Shown: piece by piece, positions 52,208 to 60,280 of the stretch
How positions within the stretch are numbered: the first letter of the stretch is position 1
Layout of the letters: the number at the start of each line of letters is the position of its first letter
NCBI RefSeq assembly: GCF_023242315.1
Contig: NZ_JALLIY010000019.1
Location: 62,001 to 126,000, forward strand
Origin: Pseudomonas sp. MWU13-2105
Lineage (GTDB): Bacteria; Pseudomonadota; Gammaproteobacteria; Pseudomonadales; Pseudomonadaceae
DNA length: 64,000 nucleotides
Direction of reading: 5' to 3'
Position numbers and translations under genes: made by a program
The notes under the pieces: generated by a model
Database searches by the model: none
The model's input: only the letters and a program-made list of their open reading frames with translations
What the model was told of the DNA's origin: nothing

Positions 52208-52996
52208 CTACACCCCTCTGCGTGGCAGGACAAAACTCAGCAGAAACAGGCCGGCGGCCGTCACCACGATGGACGGCCCCGCCGGGGTGTCCTTGAACCA
52301 GGACAATGCCAGGCCACCGCACACCGCGAGCATGCCGAGCAGGCTGGCGCCCAGGGCCATCTGCTCCGGCGAACGGGCGTGGCGCTGGGCGGCGGCGGCC
52401 GGGATGATCAACAAGGAGGTGATCAGCAGCACGCCGACAATCTTCATCGCCACCGCGATCACCACCGCGATCAGCAGCATCAGCGCCATGCGCAACGACG
52501 CCACCGGCAGGCCTTCGACCGTGGCCAGTTCTTCATGCACGGTGATCGCCAGCAGTGGTCGCCAGAGGCCGATCAGCAGCACCAGCACCACCGCGCTGCC
52601 ACCGAGGATCCAGTACAGGTCGGTGGTGCTGATGGCCAGCAGGTCGCCGAACAGGTACCCCATCAGGTCGATGCGTACTTCATGCATGAAGCTTAGTACC
52701 ACCAGGCCGAGGGACAAGGTGCTCGGCGCGAGAATTCCCAGCAGGGTGTCGGAGGCCAGGGGTTGGCGCTGTTGCAGGGTCACCAGCAGCACCGCCAGCA
52801 GCAGGCAGCCGACGGTCACCGCCAGGGTCGGGCTGACATCCAGCAGAAAGCCCAGGGCCACGCCGAGCAAGGCCGCGTGGGACAAGGTGTCGCCGAAATA
52901 GGCCATGCGTCGCCAGACCACGAACGAACCCAAGGGGCCCGCCACCAGCGCCAGGGCCAAGCCTGCGAGCAGGGCGTAGAGCAGGAAATCAGCCAT
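52208..52996 (-). CDS. znuB: zinc ABC transporter permease ZnuB
   Basis: The protein is 262 aa, an ABC-3 type permease with about eight helices (FVVWRRMAYFGDTLSHAALLGVALG is the family signature). It starts within znuC (8-bp overlap), giving coupled translation. I chose the ATG at 52996 (MADFLLYALLAGL); the longer upstream frame is inside znuC. Confidence 0.95.
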   Translation of the reverse strand: MADFLLYALLAGLALALVAGPLGSFVVWRRMAYFGDTLSHAALLGVALGFLLDVSPTLAVTVGCLLLAVLLVTLQQRQPLASDTLLGILAPSTLSLGLVVLSFMHEVRIDLMGYLFGDLLAISTTDLYWILGGSAVVLVLLIGLWRPLLAITVHEELATVEGLPVASLRMALMLLIAVVIAVAMKIVGVLLITSLLIIPAAAAQRHARSPEQMALGASLLGMLAVCGGLALSWFKDTPAGPSIVVTAAGLFLLSFVLPRRGV

Positions 52997-53777
52997 GCTT
53001 GCAGCTTTCTCCGTGAACGTGGGTATGGGCCGCGCCGGGCTCTTCGTTGACCACCGCGCCGTGCAGATCATGGGCGTGGTCATGGTGGTGGTGATAGATC
53101 GCCAGGCTCTGGGCGTTCTGCCCGAACAGCTCGACGAAGGCCGGGTCGCCGCTGACCTGCTCGGGATGGCCGGAGCAGCAGACATGGCGATTGAGGCAGA
53201 CCACCTGGTCGGTGGTGCTCATCACCAGGTGCAGATCGTGGGAGACCATCAGCACGCCGCAACCGTGGCGGTCGCGCAGGCGGGTGATCAGGCTGTAGAG
53301 CTCGGCCTGGCCGGCGACATCGACGCCTTGCACGGGCTCGTCGAGCACCAGCAGTTGCGGTTCGCGCAGCAACGCCCGGGCCAGCAGCACGCGCTGCATT
53401 TCGCCGCCGGAGATGCTTTGCACCGGGCTGTCGATCACTTGTTCGGCGCCGACTTCGCCCAGCGCGGCCATGGCCCGCACGCGATCGACGCCTGGCACCA
53501 GGCGCAGGAAGCGCAGCACCGACAGCGGCAGGGTCGGGTCGACATGGAGTTTCTGCGGCATATAGCCGACCCGCAGCTTCGGCTTGCGCCAGACTCTGCC
53601 GCGATCCGGCTTGAGCAGGCCGAGCACGGCGCGCACCAGGGTGGTCTTGCCGGCGCCGTTGGGGCCGATCAGGGTGACGATCTGCCCGGGCTCGACGCTC
53701 AGGTCGATGTTGTCGAGCACGTTCTGCCCGGCAAAGGTCACGCCCACCTGCTCGAGGCGAATCAGCGCAGTGCTCAT
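52989..53777 (-). CDS. znuC: zinc ABC transporter ATP-binding protein ZnuC
   Basis: The protein is 262 aa. Walker A is LIGPNGAGKTT, the signature is SISGGEMQRVLLARAL, and Walker B is LLVLDEPVQG. The C-terminus is His-rich (IYHHHHDHAHDLHG and HTHVHGESCKHG), which may bind or sense zinc. The start overlaps the zur stop by one base. Confidence 0.96.
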   Translation of the reverse strand: MSTALIRLEQVGVTFAGQNVLDNIDLSVEPGQIVTLIGPNGAGKTTLVRAVLGLLKPDRGRVWRKPKLRVGYMPQKLHVDPTLPLSVLRFLRLVPGVDRVRAMAALGEVGAEQVIDSPVQSISGGEMQRVLLARALLREPQLLVLDEPVQGVDVAGQAELYSLITRLRDRHGCGVLMVSHDLHLVMSTTDQVVCLNRHVCCSGHPEQVSGDPAFVELFGQNAQSLAIYHHHHDHAHDLHGAVVNEEPGAAHTHVHGESCKHG

Positions 53778-54259
53778 CAGGCCCCCTGGCAACCCGAGCA
53801 GAGCCCGATCACTTCGACGGTCTGGGCCTCGACGGCGAAGCCGACCTCCCGGGCACTGCCGATGATGGCGTCGCTGATGGATTTCTGTTCCAGCTCGATG
53901 GCGGCATGGCACTCGCGGCAGATCAGGAACTGGCCCTGGTGGGCGTGCTCCGGATGGTTGCAGCCGACAAAGGCGTTGAGCGATGCGATGCGATGGACCA
54001 GGCCGTTGTCCAGCAGGAAGTCCAGGGCGCGGTAGACGGTCGGCGGCGCGGCGCGGCGGCCGTCCTGCTCGCTCAGCACGGCGAGGATGTCATAGGCACC
54101 CAGCGGCTTGTGGCTCTGCCAGACCAGTTCGAGCACTCGCCGCCGCAGGGCGGTCAGGCGCAGGCCCTGGCGTGCGCACAGGGCATCGGCGTCGGACAGC
54201 GCGCTGTGCACGCAGTGAGAGTGATCATGGGGACGGCTGGCGAGAGGGGTTTTAGGCAT
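53777..54259 (-). CDS. zur: Fur-family zinc uptake regulator Zur
   Basis: The protein is 160 aa. The N-terminus HDHSHCVH is His/Cys-rich. The winged helix lies at about residues 35-95 (LRLTALRRRVLELVWQSHKPLGAYDILAVL). Structural zinc cysteines are in FLICRECHAA and IGLCSGCQGA. It is the first gene of zur-znuC-znuB and is divergent from znuA over about 60 bp. The P. aeruginosa orthologue is named np20. Zinc-loaded Zur should repress both directions. Confidence 0.95.
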   Translation of the reverse strand: MPKTPLASRPHDHSHCVHSALSDADALCARQGLRLTALRRRVLELVWQSHKPLGAYDILAVLSEQDGRRAAPPTVYRALDFLLDNGLVHRIASLNAFVGCNHPEHAHQGQFLICRECHAAIELEQKSISDAIIGSAREVGFAVEAQTVEVIGLCSGCQGA

Positions 54260-54283
54260 GAGCGGCGACGGCGTTTGTGAGAG

Positions 54284-54298
54284 ACGTTATTATGTTAC
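54284..54298. promoter_or_regulatory. candidate Zur box between zur and znuA
   Basis: The sequence CGTTATTATGTTACC (54284-54298) is an AT-rich island in the short zur-znuA gap. It partly matches the GTTATA-NN-ATAAC-like Zur consensus (about 8 of 11 fixed positions). Position supports it more than sequence does. Confidence 0.4.
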
Positions 54299-54325
54299 CT
54301 GTTCCTGCCGCCTTGAGTGTTCATC

Positions 54326-55246
54326 GTGCCCCGTCTTTTTGCCTTTTTTGTCGCTATCAGTGCCAGTTTGTTGGTGATTTCCCCGGTTCAGGCGCAAGTC
54401 AGCGTGCTGACCAGCATCAAACCCCTGCAGTTGATTGCCGCCGCCGTGCAGGAGGGCGTCGACACGCCTGAAGTGCTGCTGCCGCCGGGCGCTTCGCCGC
54501 ACAACTACGCACTGCGGCCTTCCGATGTACGCAAGGTGCAGTCGGTCGACCTGCTCTACTGGATCGGCCCGGACATGGAAAGCTTCCTGCCCCGGGTGCT
54601 CAAGGGCCGCGGGCTGCCGAGCGTGGCGGTGCAGGACCTGCCGGGGATGAAGCTTCGTCGGTTCGCCGAAGATAGCCACTCCCATGCCGAAGATGCCGAC
54701 GAACATGACCATGATCATCGTCCGGGCACGCTGGACGCGCACCTCTGGCTGTCGACGGTGAACGCCCGGGTGATTGCCGCGCGCATGGCCGCGGACCTGA
54801 GTACGGCCGATCCGGCCAACGCGCAACGCTACCAAAGCAATGTAAATGCCTTCGATGCGCGGCTCGATGCCCTGGATGCGCGGTTGAAGGCACGTCTGGC
54901 AGGGGTGGCGGGCAAGCCGTACTTTGTCTTCCATGAGGCCTTCGACTACTTCGAGGATGCCTATGGGCTCAAGCACACCGGTGTGTTCAGCGTGGCCGCC
55001 GAAGTGCAGCCGGGCGCCCAGCATGTAGCGGCGATGCGCACGCGCTTGCAGGAAGTGGGCAAGACCTGTGTGTTCAGCGAACCGCCGTTGCGCCCGCGCT
55101 TGGCGGAAACCCTGGTGAGTGGCTTGCCGGTGAAGCTGGCTGAGCTGGATGGCCTGGGTGGCTATACGCCGGCGGGGGCGCATGGGTATGAGCAGGTGCT
55201 GGAGAAGTTGGGCAATGACCTGGCGGGGTGCCTGGAGTCGTTGTAG
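54326..55246 (+). CDS. znuA: zinc ABC transporter substrate-binding protein ZnuA
   Basis: The protein is 306 aa and periplasmic, with a signal peptide ending VQAQ. Zinc ligands are His in GASPHNYALRPSD, His in LDAHLWLS and His in FVFHEAFDY. The mobile His/Asp-rich loop (DSHSHAEDADEHDHDH, about residues 116-131) is typical of ZnuA. There is no ATG; GTG at 54326 (read VPRLFAFFVAISAS) is favoured, with GTG at 54317 as an alternative. It is the partner of znuBC across a shared Zur-controlled gap. Confidence 0.94.
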   Translation: MPRLFAFFVAISASLLVISPVQAQVSVLTSIKPLQLIAAAVQEGVDTPEVLLPPGASPHNYALRPSDVRKVQSVDLLYWIGPDMESFLPRVLKGRGLPSVAVQDLPGMKLRRFAEDSHSHAEDADEHDHDHRPGTLDAHLWLSTVNARVIAARMAADLSTADPANAQRYQSNVNAFDARLDALDARLKARLAGVAGKPYFVFHEAFDYFEDAYGLKHTGVFSVAAEVQPGAQHVAAMRTRLQEVGKTCVFSEPPLRPRLAETLVSGLPVKLAELDGLGGYTPAGAHGYEQVLEKLGNDLAGCLESL

Positions 55247-55280
55247 GTAGCCGAGCATTACCTCAATGCCATTGCGTCAA

Positions 55281-55378
55281 GGAAGCGCTGATTTATTCAA
55301 GAGGCCAGTTCTTGCTCTCAGGTAAATCAAGGCCTTCAGGGTGTTTTCGGACGAAAAACCGAATGAATCAGCGTTTCC
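55281..55378. mobile_element. 98-bp MITE-like element with 18-bp terminal inverted repeats
   Basis: The left end GGAAGCGCTGATTTATTC (55281-55298) and the right end GAATGAATCAGCGTTTCC (55361-55378) are inverted copies with 2 mismatches in 18. The interior has no coding potential. It looks like a deleted IS or MITE; I see no certain target-site duplication. Confidence 0.6.
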
Positions 55379-55406
55379 CTAAGTGAAGATTAAAGCCGAG
55401 TGCGAC

Positions 55407-55543
55407 CTTGTGGCGAGCGGGCTTGCCCGCGCTGGGGGGCGAAGCGCCCCTAAAACCGGCGAATGAAGTCTATCAGGCAGACCGAGGCGGCCGGTTTGCG
55501 ACTGCTTCGCAGCCGGGCGCGGGCAAGCCCGCTCGCCACAAGG
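55407..55543. repeat. REPIN, copy 6
   Basis: Arms beginning CTTGTGGCGAGCGGGCTTGC at 55407 and ending GCTCGCCACAAGG at 55543 are perfect over about 25 bp. The inner segment GACTGCTTCGCAGCC is shared with copy 5. It lies 28 bp after the thrB stop. Confidence 0.88.
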
Positions 55544-55571
55544 TGAGTTCGCAGTAGCTTGTAAATCGGCT

Positions 55572-56522
55572 TTAGAGCGCGAACGGCAACGAGCAACTGA
55601 CCTGCTGGCGCTGCGCCAGGCGCTGCTGGAACTCCATCGGGTCGTGGATCAGCACGTCCTGCCCGGCAAAGGATTCGGCGGCAATCAGGCGCGACAGCCA
55701 GAAGCGCACGCAGCCCACCCGCAGCATGGTCGGCCACAGTTCCGCCTCACTCGCGGTAAACGGCCGCAGGCCGGCATACGCCCCCAGCAGTGCCCGGGCC
55801 CGTTGTCCGTCGAGCACCCCGGCGTCATCCGAGCACCAGTCGTTCAGGGCAATCGCCACGTCGTAGAGCATCGGCCCGGAACAGGCGTTGTAGAAGTCGA
55901 TCAGCCCGGTCAGGTGAGTACCTTCGAACATCGCATTGTCGCGGAACAGGTCGGCGTGCAGGTTCGCCCTTGGCAGCGCGAGGATCTGCGCCTTGTACCG
56001 GCCGATCTCTTCCAGCGCCGCTTGCAGCAAACCGCGGGCCTCGTCGCCGAGGTGCGACTGCAACTTCTCGCCCTCTTCGAGCATCCAGTCCAGGCCGCGA
56101 TCGGTCTTGCGTTCGAGGATATGGTCGCGGGTCGCCAGGTGCAGGTGGCCGAGCAACTCGCCGACCTGGGCGCAGTGCTGGGCGTTGGCCACCTTGATGT
56201 GCTTGCCGGCCAGCCGCGGTTGCAGCAACGCCGGCTTGCCGGCCAGTTCGCGCAGGGCCTGGCCGTCGGTGGTGCGCAAGGCATAGGGCACCGGCAGGTC
56301 GGCGTCGTGCAGCACGTCGAGCAGCTCGATGAAGAACGGCATTTCCTGCACCGGTCCGCGTTCAACCAGGGTCAGGACGTATTCACCCTTCTCCAGGCTG
56401 ATGAAGAAATTGGTGTTTTCACTGCCGGCGGCAATTCCCTGGAAGTCGAGCAGACGACCGAGCCCGTAAGGGGCGAGAAAGGTTTCCAGCTCAGGCCGAG
56501 CCAGGGGGGTGAACACAGACAT
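55572..56522 (-). CDS. thrB: homoserine kinase (APH-fold type)
   Basis: This enzyme phosphorylates homoserine toward threonine. The protein is 316 aa and is the aminoglycoside-phosphotransferase-fold version used by pseudomonads, not the GHMP version. Motifs: SENTNFFISLEKGEYVLTL (ATP site), the catalytic loop NLHADLFRDNAMF, and GLIDFYNACSGPMLYDVAIALNDWC (metal Asp). It lies downstream of the DUF2782 gene on the same strand. Confidence 0.95.
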   Translation of the reverse strand: MSVFTPLARPELETFLAPYGLGRLLDFQGIAAGSENTNFFISLEKGEYVLTLVERGPVQEMPFFIELLDVLHDADLPVPYALRTTDGQALRELAGKPALLQPRLAGKHIKVANAQHCAQVGELLGHLHLATRDHILERKTDRGLDWMLEEGEKLQSHLGDEARGLLQAALEEIGRYKAQILALPRANLHADLFRDNAMFEGTHLTGLIDFYNACSGPMLYDVAIALNDWCSDDAGVLDGQRARALLGAYAGLRPFTASEAELWPTMLRVGCVRFWLSRLIAAESFAGQDVLIHDPMEFQQRLAQRQQVSCSLPFAL

Positions 56523-56541
56523 GGTTAAAACTGCCAGTACG

Positions 56542-56562
56542 GGCGCCGCCCAAGGCGGCGCC
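56542..56562 (-). other. GC hairpin between DUF2782 gene and thrB
   Basis: A perfect 9-bp stem (GGCGCCGCC / GGCGGCGCC) has a 3-base loop. A TTTT run lies 11 bases after it on the minus strand, too far for a classic terminator. It may attenuate thrB expression. Confidence 0.45.
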
Positions 56563-56578
56563 GATTAAAGTTAGGGGC

Positions 56579-56869
56579 TTACTTCCACTCGAAGATCTTC
56601 CACGCCGGAATCAGCATATCCGGTTGGTCCGAGCGGATATAGTTTGCATCAGTACCATCGGCACGGACCAGAAAGTAGGGCTTGCCACCCTTGGGGGTGA
56701 CCTTGATGGCGTACAGAAAGCCATTTACCCGGTATTCCTGGATCGTTTTGTCACCTTCCGTGTGAATCGTCACTTCTGGTTCGGCTGAAGGCGCATCCGT
56801 CGCGGCCAGGGTGGCCAACGACGTCAGTGCAAGCAGGCCGCCCAATAACAGGCGATTGAGTTTACGCAT
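56579..56869 (-). CDS. DUF2782 family exported protein
   Basis: The protein is 96 aa. A signal peptide ends TLAA (about residue 23). The mature part VTIHTEGDKTIQEYRVNGFLYAIKVTPKGGKPYFLVRADG and DMLIPAWKIFEW is the family signature. It is periplasmic; function unknown. The gene is conserved beside polA and thrB in pseudomonads. It is divergent from polA across 74 bp. Confidence 0.88.
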   Translation of the reverse strand: MRKLNRLLLGGLLALTSLATLAATDAPSAEPEVTIHTEGDKTIQEYRVNGFLYAIKVTPKGGKPYFLVRADGTDANYIRSDQPDMLIPAWKIFEWK

Positions 56870-56943
56870 GATAACCTTGTCCCTTTGTCGTCAACGGTCC
56901 GGCTATTCTAGCGCCGCACCCGCCGAAAAGGTTGATCGTACTC

Positions 56944-59763
56944 ATGAACCAAGCTCCTCTCGTCCTGGTGGACGGTTCTTCCTACCTGTATCGCGCCTTC
57001 CATGCGATGCCGCCGCTCACCACGTCCAAGGGTTTGCCCACCGGAGCGGTCAAGGGCGTGCTGAACATGCTCAGAAGCCTGCGCAAACAGTATCCACAGA
57101 GCCCCTTCGCGGTGGTCTTCGACGCCAAGGGCGGGACCTTTCGCGATGAAATGTATGCCCACTACAAGGCCAACCGCCCGAGCATGCCTGACGACATGCG
57201 CGTGCAGATCGAGCCGCTGCATGCCAGCGTGCGTGCCATGGGGTTCCCGTTGCTGTGCGTGGAAGGCGTGGAAGCCGACGATGTGATCGGCACCCTGGCC
57301 CGCAGCAGCGCGGCCGCCGACCGACCGGTGGTGATCTCCACCGGTGACAAGGACATGGCGCAGCTGGTCGACGGGCACATTACGCTGGTCAATACCATGA
57401 ACGAAACCTCGCTGGACGTGGAAGGCGTGAAGGCGAAGTTTGGCGTCGCTCCGGAGCAGATCATCGATCTGCTGGCGCTGATGGGCGACTCCTCCGACAA
57501 CATTCCCGGGGTCAAGGGGGTCGGCGAGAAAACCGCCGTGGCCCTGCTGGTGGGGGTCAACGGCGGTTTGAAGGAGCTCTACGAGCAGCTCGACCAGGTG
57601 CCGAACCTGCCGATTCGCGGGGCCAAGACCTTGCCGGCCAAGTTGCTCGAGCACAAGGAGATGGCGTTCCTGTCCTATCAGTTGGCGACCATCAAGATCG
57701 ATGTGCCGCTGACGATCGGCCTGGACGACTTGCACCTGGGCGAGCCGGACCGGGAGAAGCTCGCCGAGCTGTATGCCGAGCTGGAGTTCAAGAGCTGGAT
57801 CGACGAGTTGCAGCGCGAAACCAAGCGTCTCGAGCAGGCGGCTGCCACGGCGCCGCAGGCTGACAGAGCCGGGCTCTTCGACGCCGAACCGGCGGATGCT
57901 ACCCCGGCGCAGGCCGAGGCTCCCAGCGCGCCGCAGTACGAAACCATCCTCGACCAGGCCCGCTTCGATGTCTGGCTGAAGAAGCTCAAGGAGGCGAAAC
58001 TTTTCGCCTTTGATACCGAAACCACCGGGATCGACGCGCAACAGGCGCAACTGGTCGGTGTTTCCTTCGCCGTCCGGGCCAATGAAGCCGCTTATGTACC
58101 GCTGACCCATTGCTATATCGATGCGCCGCCGCAACTGGACCGCGACAACGTGCTGCGGGCCTTGCAGCCGCTGCTGGAAGACCCGGAAAAGCTCAAGGTC
58201 GGCCAACACGCCAAGTTCGACATGAACATCCTCGCCAACTGCGCCATCGGCGGCGACCCGGCATGCGGCATCAGTGTGCGTGGCGTCGCCTTCGACACCA
58301 TGCTCGAGTCCTACGTGCTGAATGCCACGGCGACCCGGCACGATATGGACAGCCTGGCGAAGAAGTACCTCGGCTACGACACCGTCAGCTTCCAGGACAT
58401 TGCCGGCAGGGGCGCCAAGCAGCTGACCTTCGACCAGATCGCCCTGGAGCAGGCCGGGCCCTATGCCGCCGAAGATGCCGACGTGACCTTGCGCCTGCAC
58501 CAGGCCCTGCATGCGCAGCTGGCGGCCGTGCCGAGCCTGCTCAGCGTGCTGACCGATATTGAAATGCCGCTGGTGCCGGTGCTGGCGCGGATCGAGCGCC
58601 AGGGGGCATTGGTCGATGCCGCGTTGCTCGGCGTGCAGAGCATCGAACTGGGCGAGAAGATGGTGGCGCTGGAGCGCGAAGCGTTCGCCATCGCCGGCGA
58701 GCAATTCAATCTCGGTTCGCCCAAGCAGCTGGGCGCGATCCTTTACGAGAAACTTGGCCTGCCGGTGCTGAAGAAGACCGGCAAGGGGCAGGCGTCCACG
58801 GCGGAAGAAGTGTTGGCCAAGCTGGCCGAAGATGACTATCCGTTGCCCAAGGTGCTGATGCAGTACCGTTCCATGAGCAAGCTGAAAAGTACCTACACCG
58901 ATCGCCTGCCGGAGCAGATCAACCCGCGTACCGGGCGTATCCACACCTCCTACCATCAGGCGGTGGCGGCCACCGGTCGGCTGTCCTCCAGCGATCCGAA
59001 CCTGCAGAACATCCCGGTGCGCACCGCCGAAGGGCGGCGGATCCGCCAGGCGTTCATCGCGCCCAAGGGCTACAAGCTGCTGGCGGCGGACTATTCGCAG
59101 ATCGAACTGCGGATCATGGCGCACTTGTCCAAGGACGAAGGCCTGCTCAATGCCTTCCGCCACAACCTCGACGTGCACGCGGCGACGGCGGCGGAAGTGT
59201 TCAAGGTTGAGTTGGCCGAGGTCACCTCCGACCAGCGCCGCAGCGCCAAGGCCATCAACTTCGGCCTGATCTATGGCATGGGGGCGCAGAAGCTGGGCAA
59301 GGACATCGGTGTCGATACCAAGACCGCCAAGGCTTATATCGACGTCTACTTCGCCCGTTATCCGGGGGTTCGCGAATATATGGAGCGCACCCGCGCCCAG
59401 GCTTCGGAGCAGGGTTATGTCGAGACCCTGTTCGGGCGTCGGCTGTACCTGCCGGAAATCCACTCCAACCGGCCCCAGGAGCGTGCTGGCGCCGAGCGCA
59501 CGGCGATCAACGCGCCGATGCAGGGCACGGCGGCGGACATCATCAAGAAGGCCATGGTGGCGGTGGATAACTGGCTCTGCGAATCCGGCCTGGATGCCCG
59601 GGTCATCCTCCAGGTGCACGACGAACTGGTGCTGGAGGTGCGCGAGGAGCTGGTGGAGGAAGTCAGTGAGAAGATTCGCCGTTACATGAGCGGCGCGGTG
59701 CAGCTGGATGTGCCGTTGCTGGTGGACGTGGGCGTGGGCGATAACTGGGATGAGGCGCACTGA
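56944..59763 (+). CDS. polA: DNA polymerase I
   Basis: This enzyme processes Okazaki fragments and fills repair gaps. The protein is 939 aa. The 5'-3' exonuclease domain (about residues 1-290) starts LVLVDGSSYLYRAFHAMPPL and includes GDSSDNIPGVKGVGEKTA. The 3'-5' exonuclease has the intact FDTETTGID motif near residue 356, so proofreading is kept. The polymerase domain has DYSQIELRIMAH (D716), the O-helix RRSAKAINFGLIYGMG and HDELVLEV (H892). The start is the ATG at 56944 (MNQAPLVLVDGSS). Confidence 0.97.
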   Translation: MNQAPLVLVDGSSYLYRAFHAMPPLTTSKGLPTGAVKGVLNMLRSLRKQYPQSPFAVVFDAKGGTFRDEMYAHYKANRPSMPDDMRVQIEPLHASVRAMGFPLLCVEGVEADDVIGTLARSSAAADRPVVISTGDKDMAQLVDGHITLVNTMNETSLDVEGVKAKFGVAPEQIIDLLALMGDSSDNIPGVKGVGEKTAVALLVGVNGGLKELYEQLDQVPNLPIRGAKTLPAKLLEHKEMAFLSYQLATIKIDVPLTIGLDDLHLGEPDREKLAELYAELEFKSWIDELQRETKRLEQAAATAPQADRAGLFDAEPADATPAQAEAPSAPQYETILDQARFDVWLKKLKEAKLFAFDTETTGIDAQQAQLVGVSFAVRANEAAYVPLTHCYIDAPPQLDRDNVLRALQPLLEDPEKLKVGQHAKFDMNILANCAIGGDPACGISVRGVAFDTMLESYVLNATATRHDMDSLAKKYLGYDTVSFQDIAGRGAKQLTFDQIALEQAGPYAAEDADVTLRLHQALHAQLAAVPSLLSVLTDIEMPLVPVLARIERQGALVDAALLGVQSIELGEKMVALEREAFAIAGEQFNLGSPKQLGAILYEKLGLPVLKKTGKGQASTAEEVLAKLAEDDYPLPKVLMQYRSMSKLKSTYTDRLPEQINPRTGRIHTSYHQAVAATGRLSSSDPNLQNIPVRTAEGRRIRQAFIAPKGYKLLAADYSQIELRIMAHLSKDEGLLNAFRHNLDVHAATAAEVFKVELAEVTSDQRRSAKAINFGLIYGMGAQKLGKDIGVDTKTAKAYIDVYFARYPGVREYMERTRAQASEQGYVETLFGRRLYLPEIHSNRPQERAGAERTAINAPMQGTAADIIKKAMVAVDNWLCESGLDARVILQVHDELVLEVREELVEEVSEKIRRYMSGAVQLDVPLLVDVGVGDNWDEAH

Positions 59764-59792
59764 GCCTGGACCTTGAACGCGCCACGGACCTC

Positions 59793-59820
59793 TGTGGGAG
59801 CCGGCAAGCCGGTTCCCACA
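59793..59820. repeat. compact REP hairpin after polA
   Basis: TGTGGGAGCCGGC (59793-59805) and GCCGGTTCCCACA (59808-59820) pair over 13 bp with one mismatch and a 2-base gap. It carries the REP family core and lies 30 bp after the polA stop, where it may protect the mRNA 3' end. Confidence 0.7.
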
Positions 59821-59925
59821 AAAGCAGGGTTTTGCCGTGACATGGCGTTGCGGCAAAACACCATCGAAAGGCCATTAGTTCCGGAATTGGCGCCACTTAT
59901 GCCAAATAGTTTTTGAAAATATTCG

Positions 59926-59953
59926 GAACTAAATCGGCAAGGCCGCACTCAGA
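59926..59953 (+). promoter_or_regulatory. AlgU (sigma-22/sigma-E type) promoter of ersA
   Basis: GAACTA at 59926-59931 and TCAGA at 59949-59953 are separated by 17 bp, matching the AlgU consensus GAACTT-N16/17-TCTGA closely. The expected start is about 59958-59961, which gives an sRNA of about 130 nt with the terminator below. Confidence 0.7.
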
Positions 59954-59959
59954 GTTACT

Positions 59960-60090
59960 GAATGGCTGGTGAAGCCCTTCGATGCTCCTATGTTGTGTTA
60001 AGTGTTGGCAGATATTCCGGACGCCGCCCTAGCGGTTCGGAACTTAGACCCCGAACTTCCCCTCCCCATACGAAGTCCGGGGTTTTTTTT
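59960..60090 (+). ncRNA. ersA: ErsA small RNA (Spot 42-like position)
   Basis: Between polA and engB, the place of Spot 42 in enterobacteria and of ErsA in Pseudomonas, lies a ~130-nt transcription unit without an open frame. It has an AlgU-type promoter and ends in a strong terminator: stem CCCCGAACTTC / GAAGTCCGGGG (60049-60059, 60072-60082; one mismatch) followed by eight T. In P. aeruginosa ErsA is an AlgU-dependent, Hfq-binding sRNA of about 132 nt that targets algC and oprD among others. The exact 5' end is estimated; target conservation in this strain is inference. Confidence 0.85.
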
Positions 60091-60148
60091 ACTCAAAATT
60101 TGCCCCCATGGTGCGTCATGCCGCGTCAGAGGCCGGTTCGCGGCTCTT

Positions 60149-60248
60149 CGTAGGCGCCTGGCTTGTCGGATGCCGCAGCGCAGCGATGAGGCCCTTGAGC
60201 CGTGCGTCGCCCTTTCGGCCGCCATCGCCGGCAAGCCGGTTCCCACAA
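60149..60248. repeat. degenerate REPIN-like element before engB
   Basis: The left part, CGTAGGCGCCTGGCTTGTCG (60149-60168), and the right part, GCCGGCAAGCCGGTTCCCAC (60227-60246), are imperfect inverted copies. The inner GAGGCCCTTGAG is shared with the element at 33263. It lies between ersA and the engB stop. Confidence 0.65.
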
Positions 60249-60280
60249 AGGTCCGTGGCATATTGCCCGGCCGCGGCGCG

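Larger units (their letters stand above)
55247..55571. other. 325-bp gap: MITE-like element plus REPIN
   Basis: No gene is seen between the convergent znuA and thrB. The gap is filled by a 98-bp element with terminal inverted repeats (55281-55378) and a REPIN (55407-55543), described separately. Confidence 0.7.
59764..60280. other. 517-bp polA-engB intergenic region
   Basis: No protein gene is seen. In order it holds a REP hairpin (59793-59820), an AT-rich promoter stretch, the ErsA/Spot 42-type sRNA gene with its terminator (about 59960-60090) and a degenerate REPIN (60149-60248). Confidence 0.8.

Noticed and set aside
56908..59856. Minus-strand open frame of 982 codons antisense to polA
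   Set aside because: It is a shadow frame; the encoded sequence has no domain pattern while polA is complete with all motifs.
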